Positions 1 through 9,309 of a stretch of 64,000 nucleotides of DNA are shown in pieces (the first letter of the stretch is position 1; each line of letters opens with the position of its first letter). Source of the DNA: a virus; the IMG/VR virus record IMGVR_UViG_3300042891_000377, positions 1 through 64,000 of that record, one strand, 5' to 3'. Below the pieces are notes generated by a model. It ran no database searches. It worked only from the letters and a program-made list of their open reading frames with translations, and was not told the DNA's origin. A program made the translations under genes and the position numbers.

Positions 1-3000
1 GCTATGTTGATGCGGCTAATACAATACAGTCAAATGAAATCACCGCTATCAGTAATTCAGTTACAGGTGCAAATGCCGCTATAGTAACGGCTAACACAGC
101 ACTTAAAGGCTATGTTGATGCGGCCAATACAATACAGTCAAATGAAATCACCGCTATCAGTAATTCAGTTACAGGTGCAAATGCCGCTATAGTAACGGCT
201 AACACAGCACTTAAAGGCTATGTTGATGCGGCCAACACAATACAAACAAATCAAATTACCACAGTAAGTAGTTCAGTAACAGGTGCAAATGCCGCTATAG
301 TCACAGCCAATACCAACATGAAAGGTTATGTTGATGCACAAATCATTGGCGCAAGTGGATACGGTAATTCAAATGTGGCTACTTACTTACCAACATACTC
401 AGGCAACATCGCCGCCAACATTGTCAAGAATGGCAACACCTGGACATTTGGCACAGATGGTAATTTAACATTACCGCAAGGCGGTACTATTACCGAGGGT
501 GGCGGCATTAGTGGTGCTATAAAACTTACGCCCGCAGGTGGTGCTAACGCTAACCAAGCATTGTTAATTTACCCAACTGCAGCAGGGGACGGTGATCATG
601 TACACTTGACCACCGTCGGTGGTTCTACTGAACTGTACTTGGGCAATGACTTTCACTATGTCAAGTTGGTCAACGGCGGCAACATAGAACTACGAGCCGC
701 TACTGCAAATTTGTCCAGTCAGGCTGCTTGGAATTTTGACACCACTGGTAATATAGATACCATCCAGGCGTTGGGGATAAAGGTTCCTAATGGTGTGCCA
801 ACCGACGTTGCTGTTATCAACAGTACCACCGGCAGCTGGGAAATAAATCCTAGGTCCGACTTGGCCACAACAGGCGGGTCGGGCAGTGGATTGAGAGTAA
901 ATGTTACAGAGACTGGTGGATATGCCAGCACTATTGCTATTGCTACCGCTGGTACTGGATACAACAACGGTGATCTTATTACAGTCACAAGTGGCACATC
1001 CAATGCTACATTCACCATTGTTATTGGAGGTCGAAACACTTGGACCTTTGGCACAGGTGGTACTACACAATTTCCTAATAGCTTAATACTAGCACCAGTT
1101 AGTCAAAGTATCACTATGCAGAGTGATCAATATTCACAGTTGATGTGGCAAAACGCTAATGTAACCGTGGCCCCAAATATGGCTACTTACTCAAACTTCT
1201 ATGTAGCACAAAACAGTGCTACCTTGGATATTGGCTATCTTGACGGTAATAGTAGCCCACAATTCAAAGAGTGGCTCTGGAGTGTAGATGGTAATCTAAC
1301 ATTACCAAGTGGTGGATATATCCTTAACAGTGATAATTCAATCTACGGTGCCGGTAGCAGTTACAGCAACGTTGATGTAGCAAGTTATCTACCTACATAT
1401 TCAGGTAATATTGGCAACATAGACTTAGTAGCTAACTTAGGAGCAACCAGTGGCTCATTAGCAACACTAACAGCCAACGCTGGGGCACAAGCAGGATCAC
1501 TAGCAACAATTACGTCAGTGTTGACCAGTTCAAATGTAGCAATTGGAGAAAATGCTGCCTATACTGCGCAAGGGCAATATGCAGTTGCTATTGGTTTGTA
1601 TGCGGGTGGTGATACACAAGGAGAACGTGCGGTAGCTATAGGCTCCAATGCTGGTAAAACTGCGCAAGGTGCTTATGCAGTAGCTATTGGTAGACGTGCT
1701 GGAGAAACCAACCAAGGCAACAACTCTATTATTATCAATGCAACTACTGGGGTATTAAATCAAACCACAGCCAACACATTCACAGTGGCTCCGGTTAGAA
1801 ATGATGTGGCTAATATTAGTCAAATCATGTTTTACAACACCACTAGCAAAGAAGTTACCTACGGAAATATTATTAACATTGCGGGCAATGTCTCAGCTAA
1901 CTATTTTGTAGGTAATGGTGCCCTATTAACTGGTATTGTAGCCAGTGGCAGTAACTATAGTAATGCTAACGTAGCTAGTTACCTACCAACATATAGTGGT
2001 AATGTTGCTAACCTAACAGTTACTAATACGCTAACCCTTACTGCTACTAAAATAGCATTGGGTAGTGGCGCCGGGGCCTTCGGTGGTCAAGGAACTGATT
2101 CGATCGCAATTGGTCGTAGCACAGGTCAAAATATACAGGGCAATAGTGCTGTAGCTGTAGGAGGGTATGCTGGACAAAACAATCAAGGTGACGATGCAAC
2201 TGCTATTGGGCAGAACGCTGGATTCAATACACAAAGTCTACAAGCAGTAGCAGTTGGTAGTGGTGCAGGACAAACGTTTCAATCAATGGGTGGAGTAGCA
2301 GTTGGCTATGCCTCAGGACAAACATCACAAGGACTACGAGCTGTAGCAATTGGTTCTGTTGCTGGTAATGACCACCAAGGCCAACAGGCTATCGCAATAG
2401 GACACCAGGCGGGATATTCATACCAACCTGCTAATAGTATTGAGATCAATGCTTCGGGCACTCCGATCGATTATACTGATCTAACTGCTGGTTTATATAT
2501 TACATCAGTCAAAAATGACACAGCCAACGTCACAAACGTGATGTATTATAATACAACTTCAAAAGAAGTTACTTATGGAGCAGCAAGTGGCAGCTACAGC
2601 AACAGTAATGTAGCAAGTTACTTACCAACATACAGTGGTAATATTACAGCAGGTAATGTTATTGCTACACGCTTTATTGGTAATACTATTGGTACAACTG
2701 CTACATTTACTAGTAATATCACAACATCGGGTACTACTAGTTATTTTGTTGGTAATGCTGGCCCAGCAATTGCTGGCAGTACAGCATCAAGCGTTGGTTA
2801 TATGGGCTTACCACAAAGTGAAACCAGTACCAGTGCCACATTAGCCATTGGTGATGCTGGCAAACATATCTATGTAACAACAAACAGCCAAACAATAACC
2901 ATTCCAGCAGCTAGTTCAGTGGCTTACCCAATCGGAACTACTCTTACATTCATAGCAGGACCAAGTGCTACTACTGTTACTATTGCTATCACCTCAGACA

Positions 3001-3131
3001 CTATGTACTTGGCAGGTACAGGCACAACTGGTTCACGTACACTAGCCGCACATGGCATGGCCACAGCAGTTAAAGTCAGCGGACTAAGTTCAGCTGGTGT
3101 GTGGTACATTAACGGAAGCGGGTTAACATAA
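1..3131 (+). CDS. Large tail fibre / adhesin-like virion protein (5' partial)
   Basis: The frame is open from the first bases of the window, so the true start lies upstream; the ATG at 318 is internal. The protein opens with 36-residue tandem repeats, continues through beta-rich sequence and carries two blocks of YadA-head-type repeats (AVAIG-x-AG-x-x-x-QG pattern) encoded around 1530-1740 and 2090-2430. A module containing VASYLPTYSGN recurs, encoded near 370, 1375, 1975 and 2605. YadA-type head repeats are known from trimeric adhesins and from tail fibres of T4-like marine phages. I infer a receptor-binding or fibre role at the virion surface. The stop overlaps the next start by one base (TAATG), indicating co-translation with the LamG-like gene. 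Confidence 0.8.
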   Translation, partial: YVDAANTIQSNEITAISNSVTGANAAIVTANTALKGYVDAANTIQSNEITAISNSVTGANAAIVTANTALKGYVDAANTIQTNQITTVSSSVTGANAAIVTANTNMKGYVDAQIIGASGYGNSNVATYLPTYSGNIAANIVKNGNTWTFGTDGNLTLPQGGTITEGGGISGAIKLTPAGGANANQALLIYPTAAGDGDHVHLTTVGGSTELYLGNDFHYVKLVNGGNIELRAATANLSSQAAWNFDTTGNIDTIQALGIKVPNGVPTDVAVINSTTGSWEINPRSDLATTGGSGSGLRVNVTETGGYASTIAIATAGTGYNNGDLITVTSGTSNATFTIVIGGRNTWTFGTGGTTQFPNSLILAPVSQSITMQSDQYSQLMWQNANVTVAPNMATYSNFYVAQNSATLDIGYLDGNSSPQFKEWLWSVDGNLTLPSGGYILNSDNSIYGAGSSYSNVDVASYLPTYSGNIGNIDLVANLGATSGSLATLTANAGAQAGSLATITSVLTSSNVAIGENAAYTAQGQYAVAIGLYAGGDTQGERAVAIGSNAGKTAQGAYAVAIGRRAGETNQGNNSIIINATTGVLNQTTANTFTVAPVRNDVANISQIMFYNTTSKEVTYGNIINIAGNVSANYFVGNGALLTGIVASGSNYSNANVASYLPTYSGNVANLTVTNTLTLTATKIALGSGAGAFGGQGTDSIAIGRSTGQNIQGNSAVAVGGYAGQNNQGDDATAIGQNAGFNTQSLQAVAVGSGAGQTFQSMGGVAVGYASGQTSQGLRAVAIGSVAGNDHQGQQAIAIGHQAGYSYQPANSIEINASGTPIDYTDLTAGLYITSVKNDTANVTNVMYYNTTSKEVTYGAASGSYSNSNVASYLPTYSGNITAGNVIATRFIGNTIGTTATFTSNITTSGTTSYFVGNAGPAIAGSTASSVGYMGLPQSETSTSATLAIGDAGKHIYVTTNSQTITIPAASSVAYPIGTTLTFIAGPSATTVTIAITSDTMYLAGTGTTGSRTLAAHGMATAVKVSGLSSAGVWYINGSGLT
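3..326 (+). repeat. Three tandem 108-bp (36-aa) repeats in the fibre gene
   Basis: Units begin at 3, 111 and 219, each with TATGTTGATGC, and a fourth partial unit begins at 327. The first two copies are almost identical at the DNA level; the third has diverged. Each encodes YVDAANTIQ..., ...SVTGANAAIVTANT..., a heptad-like pattern suggesting a coiled stalk. More copies may lie upstream of the window. Confidence 0.95.
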
Positions 3132-3841
3132 TGGCTGGAGCAGTTGCAGGAGTATTAGCCAGCTATGGTGCGGCAGTGTCGCCTGTTTTTGCCAATCCTA
3201 CATTAACTTTTGGATCAGCTGTGACTACACAGGCCACAAGTCCTTTTACGGGAGGCGGCAACAGTTATAGATTTTCAAGCAGCGTTAACAGTTATATTAC
3301 TACCCCGGGCAGTGATAACTGGGCAGTAGGTACTGGAGATTTTACTGTAGAATGGTTTGGTAATCAAAGCAGTACAGCACAATTCCAGAGAATATTTTCT
3401 ACAGGTGATTATCCCAATATGAAAATTGGTGTTAGTATAGAATCTGCTACATTTTATTATTGGGCAAACAACTCTACTCGTTATAATTCCGCAGGCTCTA
3501 CTATAGTTAATACCTGGTATCATTGGGCAGTAGTTCGAAGCATCGGAACAACTTATGTTTACAGAAACGGTACTCTACGAGGCAGCTCGTTTGCCGATAC
3601 AAACAATATCACAGACAATACCACAACATTAGTCATTGGCAATACCAACACATTTGCTACTAACGCTGCATTTGTTGGCGATATAACAAACTTTAGATTT
3701 ATAAAAGGACTGGCCGTTTATACCGGCAATTTTACAACACCCACCAGTGCGTTAACTGCTACAGCTAATGCTAATCCATACGGTGGATCAAATACTGTCG
3801 CTATAGGCTCAGGATTTACTAAACTGCTGCTGGTTCCATAA
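3131..3841 (+). CDS. LamG/concanavalin-like jelly-roll virion protein
   Basis: A 236-residue protein. The central region (about residues 40-200) has the pattern of a laminin-G-like domain: FTVEWFG, an xxWYHWAVVR segment, a YRNG turn, LVIGN and a FRFIKGLAVYTGNF end typical of the LamG_3 type. Such domains bind glycans and often decorate phage fibres. Its ATG shares an A with the stop of the upstream fibre gene, so the two are probably made together. A fibre accessory or receptor-binding role is inference. Confidence 0.7.
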   Translation: MAGAVAGVLASYGAAVSPVFANPTLTFGSAVTTQATSPFTGGGNSYRFSSSVNSYITTPGSDNWAVGTGDFTVEWFGNQSSTAQFQRIFSTGDYPNMKIGVSIESATFYYWANNSTRYNSAGSTIVNTWYHWAVVRSIGTTYVYRNGTLRGSSFADTNNITDNTTTLVIGNTNTFATNAAFVGDITNFRFIKGLAVYTGNFTTPTSALTATANANPYGGSNTVAIGSGFTKLLLVP

Positions 3842-3877
3842 CTGTAAATATGCTAAAGACGATCTACGGAATATAAA

Positions 3878-4009
3878 ATGGCCATAACATTAAGCAAAAG
3901 TATTTCATTAACTGGCGGCATTAGTGCTACCTCTGGCTTCCTGTCAGAGGTAGGTGTTTATGATACAGCATTGGTCAAAGTTTGGCTTATAAAGGTTGAC
4001 CTAATGTAA
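3878..4009 (+). CDS. Small 43-aa hypothetical protein
   Basis: ATG at 3878 to TAA at 4009, starting MAITLSKSISLTGG. The N-terminus resembles openings of small phage structural proteins, but nothing diagnostic is present. It follows the fibre genes on the same strand and its 3' end contains the -35 box of the primase promoter. It could be a real small virion protein or a truncated remnant. Confidence 0.4.
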   Translation: MAITLSKSISLTGGISATSGFLSEVGVYDTALVKVWLIKVDLM

Positions 4010-4024
4010 GATTTAGTATATAAT
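3996..4024 (+). promoter_or_regulatory. Sigma70-type promoter for the primase gene
   Basis: TTGACC (3996-4001), 17-bp spacer, TATAAT (4019-4024). The ATG of the primase gene at 4031 falls where transcription should start, so the message would be leaderless. Confidence 0.75.
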
Positions 4025-4030
4025 AACTAT

Positions 4031-5062
4031 ATGCTGAATATTATCTCTGATTTTATTAAAAGTATCTTACCTGCTAAACGCAAAACAACTCCTAGCGGTT
4101 GGATTAGCTTTAATGCTCCGTGTTGCATACACAACGGTGACTCGGCAGATACTAGAGGCCGTGGTGGCTTAACTGCTAACGCAGATGGTAGTGTAAGCTA
4201 CCACTGTTTTAATTGTAACTTCAAAGCCAGCTATCAACCAGGCAGACACTTAACATTTAAGTTTCGTAAACTATTATCATGGATGGGTGCAGGTGATAGT
4301 GATGTTAAACGCTTAGTAATTGAAGCTATTCGTATCAAAGACCTAGTAGCACCGGAACAGGTAAAAGAATCTGAAGAAAAGATTGAGTTTAAAGTTCGTG
4401 AACTACCCAAAGATGCGCTAAGTTTCCAACAGCTACTTACACATCATATATTAGCTGACTTTAATAATGTTCCTACACTGCTAAATTCAGCAGTTGACTA
4501 CATCAAAGCTCGTAAGATTGATCATACCAAGTATGAGTTTTATTGGACTGACAGTACAGAACATAGCCTACATCAACGTGTGATTATTCCTATGATTTGG
4601 GAAGGTAATACTATTGGGTATACTAGTCGTGCGTTTACTGATGGAGTTAAACCCAAGTACTACAGTCACTATGAACCTAACTTTGTGTTTAACACCAACA
4701 ATCAAAAACGCGACAGTAAGTTTGTTATTGTATGCGAAGGACCGTTTGATGCTATGGCTATAGATGGTGTAGCAGTATTGGGTAATGAAGTTGCAGAACA
4801 ACAAGCAGACATTATTGACGCACTAGGCCGTGAGGTTATTGTTGTTGCTGATGCAGATAAGAGCGGTGCTAAACTTGTTGATGCGGCTATCAAATATGGT
4901 TGGAGTGTTAGCTTTCCCGTTTGGCAAGAAGACCAAGACTGTAAAGATATTAGTGACGCAGTAGTTAAGTACGGTAAATTGTTTGTGCTTAAAAGTATCA
5001 TTGATGCCAAAGAATCAAGCAAGTTAAAAATTGAATTACTACGCAAGAGATTGTATAATTAA
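4031..5062 (+). CDS. DNA primase, T4 gp61-like
   Basis: 343 residues, near T4 gp61 length. The N-terminal zinc-binding region has PCCIH near residue 30 and YHCFNCNF near residue 57. A TOPRIM-type core follows: VIVCEGPFDAMAIDG (catalytic Glu) near residue 235 and VIVVADADKSG (the acidic DxD) near 275. It makes RNA primers for lagging-strand synthesis with the hexameric helicase encoded downstream at 6245. There is no Shine-Dalgarno sequence: the ATG is six bases after a perfect TATAAT box. Start chosen because the sequence begins there and fits the family length. Confidence 0.9.
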   Translation: MLNIISDFIKSILPAKRKTTPSGWISFNAPCCIHNGDSADTRGRGGLTANADGSVSYHCFNCNFKASYQPGRHLTFKFRKLLSWMGAGDSDVKRLVIEAIRIKDLVAPEQVKESEEKIEFKVRELPKDALSFQQLLTHHILADFNNVPTLLNSAVDYIKARKIDHTKYEFYWTDSTEHSLHQRVIIPMIWEGNTIGYTSRAFTDGVKPKYYSHYEPNFVFNTNNQKRDSKFVIVCEGPFDAMAIDGVAVLGNEVAEQQADIIDALGREVIVVADADKSGAKLVDAAIKYGWSVSFPVWQEDQDCKDISDAVVKYGKLFVLKSIIDAKESSKLKIELLRKRLYN

Positions 5063-5094
5063 TACTATGCAGAGAATTTTATCGAGAGTAAACA

Positions 5095-6240
5095 ATGGCT
5101 AGACTAGATCATGTACAAACTTACTTAGACGAGTTGAAGATCCCATATTTTATTATCGGTGAAGAAATCTTAAAATTTATCAGTGCTAATAAAGAACAAA
5201 GTAATTGGGAATCGGCTATTACTCAGTTTTTTGATGGGTTATTTAAAATAGATTTTAATCAATCATTTAATCAACCAATAGTGATCTATTATAGAGAAGT
5301 CATTACCGAAGAAATATTAGAGCTACTACACAACTATATTAGAAATCAATGCAGCAACATTGAAAATATAGTATTTTTGACAGCGCAGGGTATCGGACTT
5401 AAACGATATTATACAAATTTTTGCCAGTTGCACTCCACAAAGGGGTTTAATGTTATTGAAATACCGTGGGTACTAGGGTATGAAGTATTCGTATCAGATG
5501 AGACAGCACATCTATACCAATTACCAAAAAAAGAAAGTATACAAAGTTTATTTTCATATTATGGTGGAACATATGAAGTAAACCCCCCGGAACGTACTAT
5601 TATGACATTATTTGCTAGTAGATATGCAGATATAGCACATATTGAGTCAATGGCTGACGCTGCAAAATGGCAAAACGTTGAAAATTATTTAGAATATCTG
5701 AGCTATTTTAGCGATGTTGACTCAATTAACAAATATCGATTAGATTATAATCAATCAGTAGATAACGAATCATATATAATACCAAAGTTGATTAAAACTG
5801 ACTCTCAGATTTATTTGGAAAAATTTAATAGACTAGGCCCACAGTGGCAAGTGGATAGTAAAAGTTTTTTCTCTTTAATTCGAGAAACTAGTTGTACGCA
5901 AAACTTTTACAATTTAAGTGAAAAAACTATGCGATGTTTCTTTCATGGTGTAGCATTATTACCAACACATGGTGCCCATATTATTGATGACTTACGAGAA
6001 ATGGGTTATGTCATTGATAGCAATTTTATAGACTATAGCTATTTAAAAGAAGACAACTTATTCTATAGACTGAAAGCACTAGGTGCACAACTAGATTCTA
6101 TAAAACAAAATTTAAATTTTGATGATTTATATGAGCGTTGGGTAGACAACTATGATCAATTCTCGTATAATTGTAACTATCTATTAAAGAATCATAAGCC
6201 GCAGGCAATATTGCATAGACTGGATAACTATTTTAAATAA
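5095..6240 (+). CDS. Glycosyltransferase-like phage protein (unassigned)
   Basis: A 381-residue protein between primase and helicase, five bases before the helicase start. I do not recognise a firm family. Its C-terminal half has SEKTMRCFFHGVALLP, then L-x-x-x-GY and IDYSYLKED, the same order as FFSEKIFNSMLYNHFFVYLG, LKSLGF and INESYDD in the minus-strand protein at 17644-18657. I infer that both are divergent members of one GT-B-like or fucosyltransferase-like group common in large phages. A replication role is not indicated; it may be inserted cargo within a replication operon. Confidence 0.5.
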   Translation: MARLDHVQTYLDELKIPYFIIGEEILKFISANKEQSNWESAITQFFDGLFKIDFNQSFNQPIVIYYREVITEEILELLHNYIRNQCSNIENIVFLTAQGIGLKRYYTNFCQLHSTKGFNVIEIPWVLGYEVFVSDETAHLYQLPKKESIQSLFSYYGGTYEVNPPERTIMTLFASRYADIAHIESMADAAKWQNVENYLEYLSYFSDVDSINKYRLDYNQSVDNESYIIPKLIKTDSQIYLEKFNRLGPQWQVDSKSFFSLIRETSCTQNFYNLSEKTMRCFFHGVALLPTHGAHIIDDLREMGYVIDSNFIDYSYLKEDNLFYRLKALGAQLDSIKQNLNFDDLYERWVDNYDQFSYNCNYLLKNHKPQAILHRLDNYFK

Positions 6241-6244
6241 AACT

Positions 6245-7651
6245 ATGAGCAAAGAATATTCAACAGACCTACAACAGTTATTTTTAGAAATGATGCTACA
6301 AGATCCGCAGAGTTACGTGCGGGTACAAAACATCTATAATCCCGAAAACTTTGATAGAAGTTTACGCGAAGCCGCTAAATTTATTAAACAGCACAGTGAC
6401 GAATATAGAACACTGCCTACTATTGATCAAGTACAGGCAGTGACTACAGTTGTGCTTAAACATGTACCTAACCTAACTGAAGATCACTACAATTGGTTTA
6501 TGACAGAGTTTGAGGGCTTTACTAAACGTAATGAACTTGAACGTGCAATTCTTGCGGCGGCTGATATGTTGGAAAAGGGCGAGTATGACCCAGTTGAAAA
6601 ACTAATTAAGGATGCTGTACAAATATCGCTTACTAAAGATATGGGTACAGAATACTTCGAAGATCCTAGAGCACGTATCGACAAATACTTTAACAGCGGT
6701 GGACAGGTAAGTACTGGTTGGCCACAAATGGATAAGATACTCTACGGTGGCTTTAGTCGAGGCGAACTTAACATCTTTGCTGGTGGATCTGGTTCGGGTA
6801 AATCGTTGGTTATGATGAACATTGCACTTAGCTGGTTACAAGCTGGACTTAGTGGTGTGTATGTAACATTAGAACTTAGTGAAGAACTATGCTCGTTGCG
6901 TACAGATGCTATGCTTACTGGCATGAGTACAAAAGACATTAGAAAAGACATTGAAACAACTGAACTTAAAGTTAAGATGGTGGGCAAAAAGTCTGGACAA
7001 TATCGTGTTAAAGGCTTCCCTGCACAGAGTAATGTAAACGACATACGTAGTTACTTAAAAGAAGTACAGATTCAAACTGGTATTAAAGTCGACTTTGTTA
7101 TGGTAGATTACTTAGATTTGGTAATGCCAGTATCTATTAAAGTTAATCCAAATGACCAGTTTATCAAAGACAAGTATGTAGCAGAAGAATTGCGCAACCT
7201 AGCCAAAGAGCTTAATGTGTTGTTGGTTACAGCATCGCAGTTAAATCGTAGTGCTGTAGAAGAAATTGAATTTGACCATAGTCATATTGCTGGTGGTATA
7301 TCTAAGATCAATACAGCAGATAACGTATTTGGTATCTTTACGTCACGTGCTATGAAAGAACGTGGTAGATATCAGTTACAATGTATGAAGTCGCGTAGTA
7401 GTACTGGTGTAGGGCACAAAGTAGATTTAACTTATAATATTGAAACTATGCGTATCACCGACGAGGGAGAAGAAACCACTGGTGATGGTAATGGTGCTAG
7501 TCGCAATATCAACAATGTTCTAAATAACATCAAATCGTCATCAACAGTTAATAGAGAAACTGGTGAAATTACTGATGCTCCGAAAATTAATGCAACAGTT
7601 GACAGTAGCAAACTTAAAAGTATGCTTGCTGGGCTTAAAAGAGAAGAATAA
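6245..7651 (+). CDS. Replicative DNA helicase, T4 gp41 / DnaB-like
   Basis: 468 residues, the usual gp41 length. An N-terminal helical domain precedes a RecA-type core. Walker A is AGGSGSGKS near residue 180, Walker B is VDFVMVDYLDL near 280, the Q/H-containing motif is VTASQLNRS near 325, and the C-terminal motif is FTSRAMKERGRYQLQCMKSRSS. It unwinds DNA at the fork and recruits the primase encoded at 4031. Its C-terminus is acidic and low in complexity. The next gene starts two bases after its stop, consistent with one transcript. Confidence 0.93.
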   Translation: MSKEYSTDLQQLFLEMMLQDPQSYVRVQNIYNPENFDRSLREAAKFIKQHSDEYRTLPTIDQVQAVTTVVLKHVPNLTEDHYNWFMTEFEGFTKRNELERAILAAADMLEKGEYDPVEKLIKDAVQISLTKDMGTEYFEDPRARIDKYFNSGGQVSTGWPQMDKILYGGFSRGELNIFAGGSGSGKSLVMMNIALSWLQAGLSGVYVTLELSEELCSLRTDAMLTGMSTKDIRKDIETTELKVKMVGKKSGQYRVKGFPAQSNVNDIRSYLKEVQIQTGIKVDFVMVDYLDLVMPVSIKVNPNDQFIKDKYVAEELRNLAKELNVLLVTASQLNRSAVEEIEFDHSHIAGGISKINTADNVFGIFTSRAMKERGRYQLQCMKSRSSTGVGHKVDLTYNIETMRITDEGEETTGDGNGASRNINNVLNNIKSSSTVNRETGEITDAPKINATVDSSKLKSMLAGLKREE

Positions 7652-7652
7652 T

Positions 7653-8246
7653 ATGTCACTGGACTTTGAGTTAATTGACAGTAGTACTACCTATTCGTTA
7701 ACACGATTAGTAAATAGAGTAACAACACCAAGTCCTGAGTTATTTCTCTTACAAGACTTTATTGACCCTAGATTACTAGATAAATTATATCAATTTATTA
7801 CCACGCAACCTAACTTATCCTGGCAGTTAGTCAACGGTCAGGAATACCGCACACGCAAAGAGATATGTTGGGAAGCCGACACAGTGATTGAAGAAGTACA
7901 TACGGTTTTTGAAAATCTAACAGATTATTTAAATCAAGAATTTAATAGAAATTTAAAATTTAATGGTATTAGTATTTGGCAGGATAGTCCGTCTTATATG
8001 TATGGTAGGCATAAAGATATTCCTATAATTAATCTTGCTATTCAAATTTATATGACTTCTGGATATAACGAACTGAATACTAAATTTTATTATAACGATC
8101 AAATATTAGAATCGGTATATCAAAAGAATTATGAATATTTAATAGATAATTCTAATTTTTTAGAACACGGAATTGACACTCCTGTGCCTAAAAAACATAT
8201 TAGATATTCGTTATATTGTTCGTGGGATAAATGCCCAAATGTCTAA
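7653..8246 (+). CDS. 2OG-Fe(II) oxygenase-like protein
   Basis: 197 residues from the ATG one base after the helicase stop; a longer frame reading back into the helicase gene is unlikely. The pattern YGRHKDIPIINLAIQIYM (HxD), EHGIDTPVP (second His) and HIRYSLYCSW (Arg on the last strand) matches the HxD...H...R facial triad of 2-oxoglutarate/Fe(II) dioxygenases of the prolyl-hydroxylase type. The substrate is unknown. The downstream radical SAM gene overlaps its end by 8 bases, so the two enzymes may act together. Confidence 0.6.
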   Translation: MSLDFELIDSSTTYSLTRLVNRVTTPSPELFLLQDFIDPRLLDKLYQFITTQPNLSWQLVNGQEYRTRKEICWEADTVIEEVHTVFENLTDYLNQEFNRNLKFNGISIWQDSPSYMYGRHKDIPIINLAIQIYMTSGYNELNTKFYYNDQILESVYQKNYEYLIDNSNFLEHGIDTPVPKKHIRYSLYCSWDKCPNV

Positions 8247-9309
8247 TAATTTTTGTAGATTTTTGTCTAATGGTTATTCAGTAAGACTGGGTCAAAATAG
8301 TAAGTTAGAAGTAACTCCGTGTTGTTGGTATAGTGGTGATAGTGTACCATTGGATCAAAATATTAAATCTAATACAGAAATAAAATTTAATTCAATATCA
8401 AATTGGACACCTGGATGTCAGGTATGTCAACAACAAGAATTAGCCGGCGCTAACAGTTTTAGACAATCTAGTTTTGATATAATTGCAGATATTGATAATA
8501 ATTTGCCGGTTGCATTAGATATTAATATTGATCTTACTTGTAATGCTGCGTGTATTACCTGCGGACCTCATGCTAGTTCTACTTGGTCTAAACAAATGAC
8601 CAATCAAAAAATGATTCACATCAACCCCGATCTAGATTACACAACTCAACTTGCCCAGTTGATTAATACCCTTGATCTAAGTAGTGTGCGAAGAATAAAA
8701 TTTTTTGGAGGAGAACCTCTATTAACTAATACTCATATTACTATTTTAAATAACATACCAGATCCTAGTAAAGTTGACATATGGTACACTACAAATGCTA
8801 GTATTATGCCAGATGCAACGGTATTAGACATATGGAGTAAATTTAATTTGGTATTTTTTGAAGCTAGTATTGACGGTATTGGCAATCAATTTAATTATAT
8901 ACGGTGGCCATTACCGTGGGAATTAATTGAAAAAAATCTATTACAACTTAGAGAAATATCACCAGCAAATACGTTATTTAGAATTAATCATACTTTAAAT
9001 CCTTTTAACATATATTACTATGATAGATTAGAAGAATGGACTAATAAACACTTTGCAACTAATCGTTTGGGCGATTTGACAGAGATTAATATACATCCTT
9101 GCTGGGGTGATTGGGCATTAAATCGAACTCCTATTGAATTACGAAAAGAAATTTATCAAAAATATAATAATCACGCAGTAAGTAAGTTACTTAGTGAACA
9201 GGGCAACGAACCAGTTGATTCAATTATTCAGTTTACACAAACATGGGATATCATAAGAAAAAATAATTGGAAAGAAATCTTTCCGGAAATAGTTAACTAT
9301 TTTATTTAA
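8239..9309 (+). CDS. Radical SAM protein (twitch/SPASM-like)
   Basis: 356 residues from ATG 8239; starts further upstream would overlap the oxygenase gene extensively. The 4Fe-4S motif is CNAACITC (CX3CX2C), followed by FFGGEPLL, the SAM-binding GGE motif. The N-terminal region carries TPCCW and CQVC cysteines, suggesting an auxiliary metal site. The same CC...CxxC plus RQSSFD architecture is found in the convergent gene at 9302-10318. The substrate (peptide, glycan or RNA) cannot be told from sequence. It overlaps the preceding oxygenase gene by 8 bp. Confidence 0.8.
   Translation: MSNNFCRFLSNGYSVRLGQNSKLEVTPCCWYSGDSVPLDQNIKSNTEIKFNSISNWTPGCQVCQQQELAGANSFRQSSFDIIADIDNNLPVALDINIDLTCNAACITCGPHASSTWSKQMTNQKMIHINPDLDYTTQLAQLINTLDLSSVRRIKFFGGEPLLTNTHITILNNIPDPSKVDIWYTTNASIMPDATVLDIWSKFNLVFFEASIDGIGNQFNYIRWPLPWELIEKNLLQLREISPANTLFRINHTLNPFNIYYYDRLEEWTNKHFATNRLGDLTEINIHPCWGDWALNRTPIELRKEIYQKYNNHAVSKLLSEQGNEPVDSIIQFTQTWDIIRKNNWKEIFPEIVNYFI

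Noticed and set aside
690-1070. Overlapping minus-strand and alternate-frame ORFs in the fibre gene
   Set aside because: They read low-complexity, hydrophobic or cysteine-scattered sequence in the shadow of the fibre frame.
7563-7652. N-terminal extension of the 2OG-like protein
   Set aside because: It overlaps the helicase C-terminus in another frame; ATG 7653 directly follows the helicase stop.
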